DNA from: Sulfidibacterium sp964456625
GTDB lineage: Bacteria > Bacteroidota > Bacteroidia > Bacteroidales > F082
Length of the DNA stretch: 64,000 bases
Assembly (NCBI GenBank): GCA_964456625.1
Contig: CAYWBO010000003.1
Span: 1 to 64,000, forward strand
Reading direction: 5' to 3'
Below the pieces are notes generated by a model. The model did not search any database, was not told the origin of the DNA, and saw only the letters and a list, made by a program, of their open reading frames with translations. This document shows positions 23,609 through 32,165 of the stretch, piece by piece (within the stretch, counting starts at the first letter, position 1; the number at the start of each line of letters is the position of its first letter). The translations under genes were made by a program, and so were the position numbers.

Positions 23609-26026
23609 TTACGAATGATCTTTTATTTTTTCCAACTCTTCTTTGACAACTTTATCCAACTGGGGATTCACATCATCCGTAAATAGTTTACTTTTTGATG
23701 TTTTAAATGCTGGTGTAAGCAGCCACTTATCCAAAGTGATGAGTAAAGACGGCAAGACAATCAGGTTGGTAAACAGTGCCACCAGCAGGGTTAAAGACAC
23801 CAAAAATCCCAGGGCCTGGGTCCCTCCGAAGGATGAGAGGATAAAGACAAGAAATCCAAAGAAAAGGACAATTCCCGTAAAAATCATGCTATGGCCCGTT
23901 TCCGTCAAAGCAGCGAATACCGATTCGCGGATCCGCCAGTTATTGGCTTTCAGATGGAGACGGTATCGCGACAAAAATTGAATGGTGTTGTCCACACTGA
24001 TCCCCAGGGCAATGCTGAAGATGATGATGGTGGATGGCTTAATGGATACACCAAAATAGCCCATCATGCCCGCCGTGAGTATCAGCGGTATTGTATTGGG
24101 AATAAACGAAATGAGGATCATCTTTATGGATGAAAAAATCGCTGACATCAACAAAGCAATGACAACAATGGCCAACAACAAACTCATGAAAAGGTTCTTA
24201 ACAAGATAGTTGGTGCTTTTCAAAAAGACCACACTGGTTCCCGTAAGGTGGACGTTATATTTCTCTGGCGGAAAAATCTTGTTGATTTTTGGACGGATGG
24301 TACGAATGATGCTGTCGATTTCGTTGGTTCCAATGTTAGCCATTTGCACAGAAATCCGCGTTACACGGTAAGTCGAATCTACAAAAGTATTCAAAAGACT
24401 CTTTTTCTTACTGTGAATGCTGGGGATGTAAGTCATGATAAAATTCTTTTCCTGACTGTTCGGCAGGGAATACATCTCCGGGTTCCCGTTATAAAAAGCC
24501 TGCTTGGCAGATTTAACGATTTCTACGACTGACACCGGCCTTGCAAATTGCGGATAGAGCGCTAAAGTATCCTGCAATTGACTGATTTTATTTAAGTTAT
24601 ATAAACTAAGAACGCCCCCCGGCTTTTTTGTATCTACTGAAATTTCGAGTGGCATGACCCCTTTGAAATTCTTCTCGAAAAAATTCAAGTCCTTACGTAA
24701 CTGGTTGCTCTTGGAAATGTCGTCCACAATAGATCCGGTGGTTTTAAGTTTGGTCGTCCCGTAGACGCCTCCCAGGATTAAAACGAGGGTTGCCAGATAA
24801 ACCCAGCCCCGGTAACCGGACACAAGAACGGCCACCTTTTTCAAAAACCTGGAAATGATATTTGTATCACTTTCAAGGTGCTTCAGGTGCTTGGCAGTAG
24901 GCAGCGGAAAGTAGCTGAATAAGATAGGCAACAGCAACATCGAGAGCACATAAATAACCAGAATATTGATGGTGGCGATGATCCCGAATTCTACAAGGAA
25001 TGAGTTGGAAGTGATGACAAATGAAGCGAAACCTGCTGCAGTAGTGGCATTGGTAAGCAGATTTGCTTTGCCAACCCGGGTGATCATCCGGGAAAGAGCC
25101 AGCGTCTTGTTATGATGTATGCGGATTTCATCAAGATACTTATTCAGAAAGAATATGGTGTTTTCCACCCCGATTACAATGAGCAGCGGCGGTAAAACTC
25201 CTGTCAGAATGGTGAATTTGTAACCCATCAGGGTGATGCTGCCCAAAGTAAAGATAACGGCAACAATCACCAACACCATAGCGAAAAATACCGCCCTTCT
25301 GGACCGGAACAACAGAAATAATAAAACAAATGTGACGAAAGCCGAAAGAAAAATAAAAAAGAAAGATTCTTTGAGAATAAGTTGACTCTGAATGGTCCGA
25401 ATGTAAGGCAACCCGGAATACCTCATTTTGAGGTGATACTTCTGTCCGTAGTCATCCACTGTTTGGGTGATTTTCCGCATCAGCGGGATGCGCGCCTTGG
25501 AATTGAGTATCTTGCTGTCTACCGTGATCATCATCAGGTGAACATGGTCTTCTCTGTTATATAACCGCCCTTGGTAAAGTGGAAGATTATACAGCGCGGT
25601 TTTAATGGAATCGACTTGTTTTTGTGTGGTGGGTTTCGTGGGAACAAGATCCACAAAATCAAATTTATGTTCCTTTTCGTTTTTAACCAGCGTAAAAAGC
25701 CGGGCAGAAGAAATAACCTGAGTTACCCCTTGAATTTTCATCAGTTTATGGGTGATGTTGTACCAGTCGTCAAAATGTTCCAAGGTGAACAAATTAGGAT
25801 CTTGTACGGCTACAAAACTGATACTCCCATCTCCGCTCTGGCCGAATTCCTTTTTAAACGTATTGTATTCAATACTGGTGGGATCGCTCGAGGGAAGCAT
25901 TTTAGCAAGTTCGTAAGATAGCTCTACTTTTGACCCTTCAAAACCCATAAAAACAGTCAACAACCCAATTGTAATTAATATTGCAAGCCTGTTTCTAAGG
26001 ATAAACTTAACGAGAAATTGCCACAT
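23609..26026 (-). CDS. RND/MMPL-family transporter
   Basis: 805 residues with twelve predicted membrane helices in two halves: one helix at the N-terminus (about 12-30), a large periplasmic loop, a five-helix bundle (about 215-375), a helix near 405, a second periplasmic loop and a second five-helix bundle (about 620-780). This is the MMPL or sterol-sensing-type RND layout. Bundle motifs include GVLPPLLIVIGVENTIFFLNK and its counterpart IALGISVDNTIQFLSRYR, whose Asp/Asn residues belong to the proton-relay region. Such proteins export lipids or hydrophobic compounds. Single-subunit MMPL-like members need no adaptor, and none is nearby. The substrate is unknown. Confidence 0.88.
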   Translation of the reverse strand: MWQFLVKFILRNRLAILITIGLLTVFMGFEGSKVELSYELAKMLPSSDPTSIEYNTFKKEFGQSGDGSISFVAVQDPNLFTLEHFDDWYNITHKLMKIQGVTQVISSARLFTLVKNEKEHKFDFVDLVPTKPTTQKQVDSIKTALYNLPLYQGRLYNREDHVHLMMITVDSKILNSKARIPLMRKITQTVDDYGQKYHLKMRYSGLPYIRTIQSQLILKESFFFIFLSAFVTFVLLFLLFRSRRAVFFAMVLVIVAVIFTLGSITLMGYKFTILTGVLPPLLIVIGVENTIFFLNKYLDEIRIHHNKTLALSRMITRVGKANLLTNATTAAGFASFVITSNSFLVEFGIIATINILVIYVLSMLLLPILFSYFPLPTAKHLKHLESDTNIISRFLKKVAVLVSGYRGWVYLATLVLILGGVYGTTKLKTTGSIVDDISKSNQLRKDLNFFEKNFKGVMPLEISVDTKKPGGVLSLYNLNKISQLQDTLALYPQFARPVSVVEIVKSAKQAFYNGNPEMYSLPNSQEKNFIMTYIPSIHSKKKSLLNTFVDSTYRVTRISVQMANIGTNEIDSIIRTIRPKINKIFPPEKYNVHLTGTSVVFLKSTNYLVKNLFMSLLLAIVVIALLMSAIFSSIKMILISFIPNTIPLILTAGMMGYFGVSIKPSTIIIFSIALGISVDNTIQFLSRYRLHLKANNWRIRESVFAALTETGHSMIFTGIVLFFGFLVFILSSFGGTQALGFLVSLTLLVALFTNLIVLPSLLITLDKWLLTPAFKTSKSKLFTDDVNPQLDKVVKEELEKIKDHS

Positions 26027-26357
26027 GTACCCCTTTATTCGTAATCAAAAACTAAATATTCTATATTATTTGCTCATTTCCAGCTGCAAGCGATCCTTTC
26101 CGAGCGCCTAAAACGAGTGGGCAAAGGTAAGATTTGTTTTAAAGCATACAAAATATTGCTAAGATGAATTTTAGGTGAAAATTTTATCGGGTCGGAAAGT
26201 TGTTACTACAGTCACAGGAATCCGGCAGTATACTTAGAAAAATGTCATTTTTCCGAATGATGTAATGGAATAAAATAACTTGTTGTTATCCCTTCGAAGC
26301 GCTTTTTTCGGAAATTTGCATTCGAAAGCGCCACTTCATGAAAAATGAAAATCTGAA
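26027..26357. other. Divergent intergenic region
   Basis: 331 bases between the divergent RND exporter and dehydrogenase genes. It must hold promoters for both but no clean TTG/TAnnTTTG pair was found. It contains no ORF of note, no tRNA and no strong hairpin. Confidence 0.5.
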
Positions 26358-27305
26358 ATGAAAAAAGTTTTATTTATCGACAGCACACATCCTTCACTGG
26401 TCGAAGGCCTTGAAAAAGCCGGTTTCTCCTGCGATTATTTTCCGGAGTTCAAAAGGGAAGATTTTATCAGAATAATAGAAGGATATGAAGGCGTCATCAT
26501 CCGCAGTAAAATCAAGCTTGACGAGGAAATTTTGTCACATGCAAAAAAACTGAAGTTTATCGGACGGGTAGGAGCCGGGATGGAAAACATTGATGTGGAT
26601 TATGCCGAAAATCATGGCATTGCCTGCATGAATGCGCCGGAAGGCAATCGTGGTGCCGTGGGTGAGCAGGCTGTCGGGATGCTGTTGATGCTGTTCAATC
26701 ATTTGCTTTGGGCGGATGCGGAGGTCCGAAAGGGCATCTGGCGCCGGGAGGAAAACCGGGGGTTAGAAATCGAAGGGAGAACTGTCGGAATCATCGGTTA
26801 TGGGAACACCGGAGGCTCTTTTGCTCGCAAGTTGCAGGGCTTTCGGCCGAAGGTGATTGCCTACGATAAATACAAAACTGATTTCTCGGATGCTTATGCA
26901 CAGGAAGCGACCATGGAAAAGTTGTTTGAGGAATGCGATGTGGTAAGTTTGCATCTTCCTCTGACGGATGAAACCCGGTTTCTGGTGGATGATGATTTTA
27001 TCGGGAAATTCAAAAAGCCATTTTTTCTGATCAATACCTCTAGGGGTAAAATCGTAAAAACCGATGACCTGGTCAGAAATCTGAAGTCGGGAAAAGTGCT
27101 GGGGGCCTGCCTGGACGTGCTTGAATTTGAAGGCTTATCCTTTGAAAGCCTGAACCAGGACAACCTGCCGAAAGCTTTCATGGAGCTGGTACAGATGGAT
27201 AATGTGGTGCTGTCGCCACACATCGCCGGATGGACACACGAATCCAATCTGAAACTTTCCGCTACCATCGTAAGAAAAGTGAAAGCTTTGTATGGTTTGC
27301 TATAA
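26358..27305 (+). CDS. D-isomer-specific 2-hydroxyacid dehydrogenase (phosphoglycerate dehydrogenase-like)
   Basis: 315 residues. NAD-dependent oxidation of a D-2-hydroxyacid, 3-phosphoglycerate being the likeliest. The substrate domain (1-100 and the C-terminal helix) flanks a Rossmann fold with GIIGYGNTGGSFA near residue 140. Catalytic residues are visible as Arg in NTSRGKIV, Glu in DVLEFEG and His in SPHIAGWT. The protein has no ACT or intervening regulatory domain, so it would be the short, serine-insensitive type if it is SerA. No serB or serC neighbours, so the pathway is not confirmed. It converges with the LytTR regulator gene with 26 bases between stops. Confidence 0.88.
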   Translation: MKKVLFIDSTHPSLVEGLEKAGFSCDYFPEFKREDFIRIIEGYEGVIIRSKIKLDEEILSHAKKLKFIGRVGAGMENIDVDYAENHGIACMNAPEGNRGAVGEQAVGMLLMLFNHLLWADAEVRKGIWRREENRGLEIEGRTVGIIGYGNTGGSFARKLQGFRPKVIAYDKYKTDFSDAYAQEATMEKLFEECDVVSLHLPLTDETRFLVDDDFIGKFKKPFFLINTSRGKIVKTDDLVRNLKSGKVLGACLDVLEFEGLSFESLNQDNLPKAFMELVQMDNVVLSPHIAGWTHESNLKLSATIVRKVKALYGLL

Positions 27306-27331
27306 ATCTTTTCCGAACAGGAAACAGAAAT

Positions 27332-28087
27332 CTAAATTCCCAGCTGGTCCTTTAACTGTTTGACGCGGCTTTTGCTCACCATCACCTTGGTTTTGTCTTT
27401 TAAGATGATAACATAGTTTTCCTTGCCGTATTTTTCCAACTTTTCAATTTGCTGCACGTTGATGATGGAAGAGCGGTGCACGCGAATAAAATATTCTTCG
27501 GGAAGTCGTTTTTCAATGCTGCCCATGGTTTCGTTTTTCAGAAACTTTCCTTTTGGGGTGTGTAGTTCTATGTAATCGTCCTGGGCCTCGATGTGTGTGA
27601 TCTCCATAACGGGAATGACGTCAATATGACTGCCCGTTTTCACAAAAATACGATCGACAGGTCCGCCTTCTTCACGGATCTTTTCCTTTAACTTTTCGAT
27701 TTTTTCGAAAGATTCCGTTCTGTTTTTCATTCTGTCGAAAGCTTTTGTCAGAGCTTGGTCGAAGCGTTCTTTTGAAAAAGGTTTCATCAGGTAATCCACA
27801 GCATTGAATTCAAAAGCACGGATGGCAAACTGATCGTATGCCGTTGTAAAAATGATTTCCGGAGGTTCGTCCAGGAGTTCCAGCATTTCAAATCCGGTGA
27901 GTTTGGGCATCTGGATATCCAGAAAGATCAGGTCGGGAAGAGTTTCGGTGATGGCTTTGATCCCTGCAAAACCATTTTCACATTCCCCCACAAGCTGGAT
28001 GTTTTCGTGGGGCGCCAGGTATGCTTTCAGTAAATTTCTTGCGGGCTCTTCGTCTTCAACGATAATAGCACGTATGTCCGGTTTCAT
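27332..28087 (-). CDS. LytTR-family response regulator
   Basis: 251 residues. Receiver domain about 1-120 with acidic pair E11/D12 and phosphoacceptor D57 (IFLDIQMPKLTGFE), then a LytTR DNA-binding domain about 145-250 (DYIELHTPKGKFL, FIRVHRSSIINV). LytTR proteins bind paired direct repeats upstream of their targets. It starts three bases after the partner kinase stop, so the pair is co-transcribed as the last genes of the LiaF-TM2-LytS-LytTR operon. Confidence 0.94.
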   Translation of the reverse strand: MKPDIRAIIVEDEEPARNLLKAYLAPHENIQLVGECENGFAGIKAITETLPDLIFLDIQMPKLTGFEMLELLDEPPEIIFTTAYDQFAIRAFEFNAVDYLMKPFSKERFDQALTKAFDRMKNRTESFEKIEKLKEKIREEGGPVDRIFVKTGSHIDVIPVMEITHIEAQDDYIELHTPKGKFLKNETMGSIEKRLPEEYFIRVHRSSIINVQQIEKLEKYGKENYVIILKDKTKVMVSKSRVKQLKDQLGI

Positions 28088-28090
28088 GGT

Positions 28091-29140
28091 TTAATTTTTT
28101 GGCAGTTTCAAAATAGCTTTAAAGATCATTTTCTCGGCTACGGTTTCCAACAGGTCATTCCGTCCATAGATCAGCAAGAGCCGTTTTCTGATGTTTTTCA
28201 ACCCCACGCCTTCTCCTACCGGCTTCTTCGTATCCGGATCATAATCGTTTGTAATTTCTATTGCAATATAGTCATTTTCTTCCCTGCACCGGATGTCAAC
28301 TTCGGTTTCTTCCGAGCTTTTATAAACCCCGTGTTTGATGGAATTTTCAATTAAAGGCTGAAGGATCATGTTGGGAATTCGGCTGTCGTAACACTTGTCG
28401 GGAACGTCAAAGATAAATTTGAGCCTGTTGCCAAAACGGATTTTTTCAATCTCGAGATAGCGCCTTAGGTTTTCAAACTCTTCTTTCAGACTGGCCTGCT
28501 CGTTTTTGCTGTGACTCAGCGAATAGCGCAGGAAATCGGAAAGTTTGATGACCATGTCCTGGGCTTTTTCGGGTTTTGTGATGGTCAGCGAACTGATGGA
28601 GTTTAGACTGTTGAAAAGAAAGTGCGGGTTTATCTGTGATTTCAGGGCATCCAATTCGGCCTTGGTTACCAGTTTCTGTAGCTCGCTTTCTGTTTTCAGC
28701 TTCTCCTGAAGGTCGTCGTAATACAGGATCAGGTAGTAAAACATCACGAAAAGCAGATAGTAAAAAACCCCGGTAACGGAACGCCAGGCAAGCGAATGTC
28801 GCAAGAAAGTGATGTAATCAGCGTTGTTGGGAAACAAATTAACAAGGATAAAGTATCCAACACCAAGCCAGAGCACAATGATTACCAGGGCTACCAGCAG
28901 ATGGTTGAAAATGATGTCGATGATCGAAGGTTTCTCTTTCAGGTTGAACCGGATGACATACCAGAGGCTGAATCCGATCACCATAAAAATGACATTGAAA
29001 ACCAGGGAATCCCCCAGGCTGGTCAGACTGTTAATCCCGTAAAATAGATTGATAATCAAGGTATGCAGCGCGATGATGGCGGCCCATACCATGATGTAGG
29101 TTGCAATATAACTTCTGTTTTGAGATAAAGGATTTAGCAT
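28091..29140 (-). CDS. LytS/YehU-type sensor histidine kinase
   Basis: 349 residues. Four membrane helices fill about residues 12-145 with almost no periplasmic sensor domain. The kinase core begins with the His_kinase motif LKSQINPHFLFNSLNSISS (phosphoacceptor His in NPHFLFN), and the ATPase domain has LIENSIKHGV and GEGVGLKNIRKRL. Kinases of this group with short loops usually sense membrane or envelope state through partner proteins. The upstream LiaF-like gene is a strong candidate partner. It sits 33 bases after the TM2 gene and three before its regulator. Confidence 0.93.
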   Translation of the reverse strand: MLNPLSQNRSYIATYIMVWAAIIALHTLIINLFYGINSLTSLGDSLVFNVIFMVIGFSLWYVIRFNLKEKPSIIDIIFNHLLVALVIIVLWLGVGYFILVNLFPNNADYITFLRHSLAWRSVTGVFYYLLFVMFYYLILYYDDLQEKLKTESELQKLVTKAELDALKSQINPHFLFNSLNSISSLTITKPEKAQDMVIKLSDFLRYSLSHSKNEQASLKEEFENLRRYLEIEKIRFGNRLKFIFDVPDKCYDSRIPNMILQPLIENSIKHGVYKSSEETEVDIRCREENDYIAIEITNDYDPDTKKPVGEGVGLKNIRKRLLLIYGRNDLLETVAEKMIFKAILKLPKN

Positions 29141-29173
29141 GACTTCAGAAAATCGGGTTAGTTACAAAGGGGA

Positions 29174-29392
29174 TTAAATCCTGACTGTTTCGATATGCCG
29201 TACTCTGTTCTCTAAATTATACTGGTCTACCATACCATCGATGAGAAACAGGTCAATAATCCAGCCGATGCCTAAAAGCTGGCCGGTGAGCAGATAGATG
29301 ATCCCGCTTGTTACTTTTCCAAGGTAAAATCTGTGGGCTGAAAAGATTCCGAAAAAGAACCATAAAAAATACGTTGCTGCTTTTGATTTCAT
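29174..29392 (-). CDS. TM2-domain membrane protein
   Basis: 72 residues. Two hydrophobic helices connected by a short loop with the TM2 signature: FFGIFSAHRFYLGKV and the second helix LLGIGWIIDLFLIDGMV with the acidic residues of the motif. TM2 proteins are small, widespread and of unknown function. Position inside the LiaF-like/LytS/LytTR operon (17 bases after the LiaF-like stop) suggests a role in the same envelope response. It is small and easily missed, but the family match is clear. Confidence 0.85.
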   Translation of the reverse strand: MKSKAATYFLWFFFGIFSAHRFYLGKVTSGIIYLLTGQLLGIGWIIDLFLIDGMVDQYNLENRVRHIETVRI

Positions 29393-29409
29393 ATCAGGGA
29401 AAATTTGAA

Positions 29410-30132
29410 TTAAAAACTTTTGATTTCAACACCACCCAGGATGATCATTCCTTTGATGATCAATACCTTTCCGTCGGCATTGCTCAGCGTTCTTCTCCTT
29501 TTATCGGTGAACCCGCCAAAGAGGGTCACGGCTTCCGAATGAACGTTCCATCCTTCGGGTATGATAAATTTCGTGCCGCCGAACAAGGCAAAAACGTCAA
29601 TGATGGCTGTGTCAGATTCCATTTCTACCTGGGTCAGGTCAAACTCGGAACCACCGAAGATGGCGGTGATGTTGCCTCCTTTGAAGTTGGTAGACTGCAC
29701 AATCTTTACACTACCTCCGAAGAATGATAAGTGATCCAGGTAACCGGTTACTTTCTCGTCGGGGTTTTCTGTGTTGTGCCGTCCTTTCCACCCGGTGTTA
29801 TGCTGACGGGTGATCAGCAGATAACCTAATCCGATCAGGATCAATGGCCAGAATACATCGCCCAGACGGACACTTTGCCCAAGGAGTGAAGGGAACCAAA
29901 ATAAGATTCCCAATCCGATGAGTACGTAAGCTGTGTTCTTGTTCGGACGGGTTGCCAGGAAATAGATGCCTAAATAGATAAGAAAGCTCTTCCAGTTAAA
30001 GATGTAGTAGGATAAGTTTATGTTGATAAAGTCAAAATTTCCCAGCATGATGATCGCCCCTGCTAAAACCAGCAGACCTCCGAAAACGTATCTCCCGTTC
30101 GATGTGCGAGGATATTTTTTGTTACTTTCCAT
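29410..30132 (-). CDS. LiaF-like membrane protein
   Basis: 240 residues. Four membrane helices in the N-terminal half (about 15-110) with glycine-rich spacing (GGLLVLAGAIIMLG, YVLIGLGILFWF, LILIGLGYLLI), then a soluble beta-rich C-terminal domain from about 135 (FFGGSVKIVQSTNFKGG, AIFGGSEFDLTQVE) characteristic of the LiaF C-terminal family, called cell wall-active antibiotics response. In Firmicutes LiaF inhibits the LiaS kinase in the absence of envelope stress. By position it heads the operon with TM2 protein, LytS-type kinase and LytTR regulator, so it probably modulates that kinase. The function in Bacteroidota is inferred. Confidence 0.85.
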   Translation of the reverse strand: MESNKKYPRTSNGRYVFGGLLVLAGAIIMLGNFDFININLSYYIFNWKSFLIYLGIYFLATRPNKNTAYVLIGLGILFWFPSLLGQSVRLGDVFWPLILIGLGYLLITRQHNTGWKGRHNTENPDEKVTGYLDHLSFFGGSVKIVQSTNFKGGNITAIFGGSEFDLTQVEMESDTAIIDVFALFGGTKFIIPEGWNVHSEAVTLFGGFTDKRRRTLSNADGKVLIIKGMIILGGVEIKSF

Positions 30133-30151
30133 GGTAATGATTTTTATATTG

Positions 30152-30159
30152 CAAATATA
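30152..30159 (-). promoter_or_regulatory. -7 element of LiaF-like operon
   Basis: On the minus strand this reads TATATTTG, 19 bases before the start codon at 30132. No TTG at the proper -33 distance was found, so this is a moderate call. Confidence 0.4.
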
Positions 30160-30315
30160 GAATGTTGTGACGGTCAGGTAAAATAAAATTCGGCGAACGG
30201 GGGAAGGTGGTCGGTAAACGGCGAAAAACTATTTTTTGCTTCATATAACGCAATGTATTTCAATGAATTTATCGAAATTAAGAAAATTGCTGATCTGAGC
30301 ATCAGAATAATGCCT

Positions 30316-30323
30316 TATTTTTG
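30316..30323 (+). promoter_or_regulatory. -7 element of racemase gene
   Basis: TATTTTTG, with a TTG at 30287-30289 but a long 26-base spacer. It lies within the extended reading frame and favours the start at 30354. Confidence 0.35.
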
Positions 30324-30353
30324 GAAGAACGAAATCCAAAAAGTGTTGAATAT

Positions 30354-31049
30354 ATGAAAAAACCGGGCTTGATCGGAGGGGTGACATGGACCTCTACCAT
30401 CGACTATTACAGACTGATAAATGAATTGTCTAACAAGGCGTTGGGATCACATGATACATTGGAGGTTTTGCTTTATTCCATGAATTTTGAAGAGATCCTG
30501 CAGATGATGACACATCAGCAATGGGCCGAAATAGAAACCTTGTTTACTGTGAAAGCGAAAGCTTTGAGAAATGCCGGAGCTGATTTTTTTGCCATCTGTT
30601 CCAACACATTGGCGAAAGTGGGCCATCCTGTTTCAGAAGCAAGCGGGTTGCCCATTCTGGATATGGTAGCTTCGGTGGCGGACGCCATCCGGAAGAAAGG
30701 TTTCGAAAAAGTGGCTTTCTTAGGGACTTCATTTGCCATGAATGATTCTTATTATAGTGATGATCTGAATTCTTTTGGTATTGAAGCATTTATTCCGGAA
30801 CCGGAACAGCGAGAAGTGATCAACAGGATCATCATGGAAGAACTGGCTTATGACCTGCTGAAACCGGAGAGCCGGAAAACGATTTTGAATATTATGAATC
30901 GGATGCGGCGGGATTATAACATTGAAGGTGTCATCCTGGGCTGTACGGAACTGCCCATGCTCATCAAGCAAGCCGATATGGACATTCCGGTTTTTGATAC
31001 GGCGGCCATTCATGCAAAAGCCATTGTTGACTTTGCGTTAAAATCCTAA
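30354..31049 (+). CDS. Aspartate/glutamate racemase family protein
   Basis: 231 residues from ATG 30354, whose N-terminus KKPGLIGGVTWTSTIDYY is typical of the family. Members interconvert L and D forms of acidic or other amino acids using two thiol (or Thr/Cys) bases. The second base is Cys in GCTELPML near residue 197. The first motif reads CSNTLAKV: the residue before NT is Ser instead of the usual Cys or Thr, and the following His of NTxH is Ala. Activity on standard substrates is therefore uncertain. The gene is monocistronic, followed by a shared terminator. It could be a specialised or weak racemase or a related isomerase. Confidence 0.85.
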   Translation: MKKPGLIGGVTWTSTIDYYRLINELSNKALGSHDTLEVLLYSMNFEEILQMMTHQQWAEIETLFTVKAKALRNAGADFFAICSNTLAKVGHPVSEASGLPILDMVASVADAIRKKGFEKVAFLGTSFAMNDSYYSDDLNSFGIEAFIPEPEQREVINRIIMEELAYDLLKPESRKTILNIMNRMRRDYNIEGVILGCTELPMLIKQADMDIPVFDTAAIHAKAIVDFALKS

Positions 31050-31066
31050 AGAGTTTTTAATAAAAG

Positions 31067-31098
31067 AAAAGGCCCTGCCGATATCGGCAGGGCCTTTT
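31067..31098. terminator. Bidirectional terminator, racemase and korB
   Basis: Perfect 32-base palindrome (aaaaggccctgccgat and its complement) with A-run and T-run ends, placed between the converging racemase and korB stop codons. Its arms have no loop bases, so the centre must open. Confidence 0.92.
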
Positions 31099-31117
31099 AT
31101 ATAGACAATTGTTTTAA

Positions 31118-32161
31118 TTATTGAATTTCCCAGGTGTTTCCGCTGTTGAGTAGATCGTCCACCGATTTGTAAGGCGAAACTTCCTTTTCGTGTTCCACGG
31201 AATTCCAAACGGCATCTTCCAGTGTTTCGGAAGTTACCGAACGGATCACCCCCAGTGCAATCGGATAATCAGGCAGGGACATGCTGGCCAGCATCATGTG
31301 AATTCCTGCATCTTCCGTCGTGGGATCGTGAACCAGAATATCGTCCAACGTGATTCCGTCTTCTCCTACTGTGACAACTTTCAATTGTGTTCCTTCCAGG
31401 ATCAACCCTTTTTCTTTGTTCTTTCCAAAGAGCATCGGCTTCCCTGCTTCCAGGATTAGCTGGCTGTCGTATTTGGTCTCTTTCCCCGAAATCAGTTCGT
31501 GGGCTTTGTTGTTGAAAATCACACAGTTTTGCAAGATTTCAACAATGGAAGTTCCATGATGCAACCCTGCTTCCAGGAACACCTGCTGCATCAATTTCAT
31601 ATCGGTATCGATGGCTCGGGCGAAAAATTTACCACGGGCGCCGATGACCAGTTCGCCAGGATTGAAAGGTGTTTCAAAAGATCCCTGCGGGGAAGTTTTC
31701 GTTTTTTTCCCTTTCGGTGTGGTGGGCGAATACTGGCCTTTGGTAAGGCCGTAGATTTGGTTGTTGAACATTAAATAGTTAATGTCGGGGTTTCTGCGGG
31801 CAATATGAATGAAATGGTTTCCGCCAATCGCCATCGAGTCACCGTCACCGCTGATCATCCAGACACAGAGTTTCGGATTGGTAAGTTTGATACCCATGGC
31901 CAGTGCTGCAGCGCGCCCGTGGATGCCATGAATTCCGTAAGTATTCATGTAATAAGGAAAACGCGAAGAGCATCCGATACCGGAAACCACCACAAAATCT
32001 TCTTTTTTATAACCCATTTTTTCTCCTACCAAAGGGAAAACATTTTCCACTGATTTCAGGATGGCATGGTCCCCACAACCCGGACACCATTTTACCATCT
32101 GGTCGCTTTCGAAATCAACTTTGGTAAGTTCTATTTCCTGAAGTTCTATTTTTTGATCCAT
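31118..32161 (-). CDS. korB: 2-oxoglutarate:ferredoxin oxidoreductase, beta subunit
   Basis: 347 residues. With KorA it converts 2-oxoglutarate and CoA to succinyl-CoA and CO2, reducing ferredoxin. The beta subunit holds thiamine diphosphate (ISGDGDSMAIGG then MFNNQIYGLTKGQYSPT) and one [4Fe-4S] cluster, with likely ligands C26 and C29 in KWCPGCGD, C64 in GIGCSSR and a later cysteine in LQNCVIF. No fused or separate ferredoxin (delta) subunit gene is present, so electrons must leave to free ferredoxins such as the three encoded upstream. The gene follows korA by four bases. 2-oxoisovalerate or pyruvate specificity cannot be excluded by eye, though size and domain plan fit KGOR. Confidence 0.93.
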   Translation of the reverse strand: MDQKIELQEIELTKVDFESDQMVKWCPGCGDHAILKSVENVFPLVGEKMGYKKEDFVVVSGIGCSSRFPYYMNTYGIHGIHGRAAALAMGIKLTNPKLCVWMISGDGDSMAIGGNHFIHIARRNPDINYLMFNNQIYGLTKGQYSPTTPKGKKTKTSPQGSFETPFNPGELVIGARGKFFARAIDTDMKLMQQVFLEAGLHHGTSIVEILQNCVIFNNKAHELISGKETKYDSQLILEAGKPMLFGKNKEKGLILEGTQLKVVTVGEDGITLDDILVHDPTTEDAGIHMMLASMSLPDYPIALGVIRSVTSETLEDAVWNSVEHEKEVSPYKSVDDLLNSGNTWEIQ

Positions 32162-32165
32162 GATC

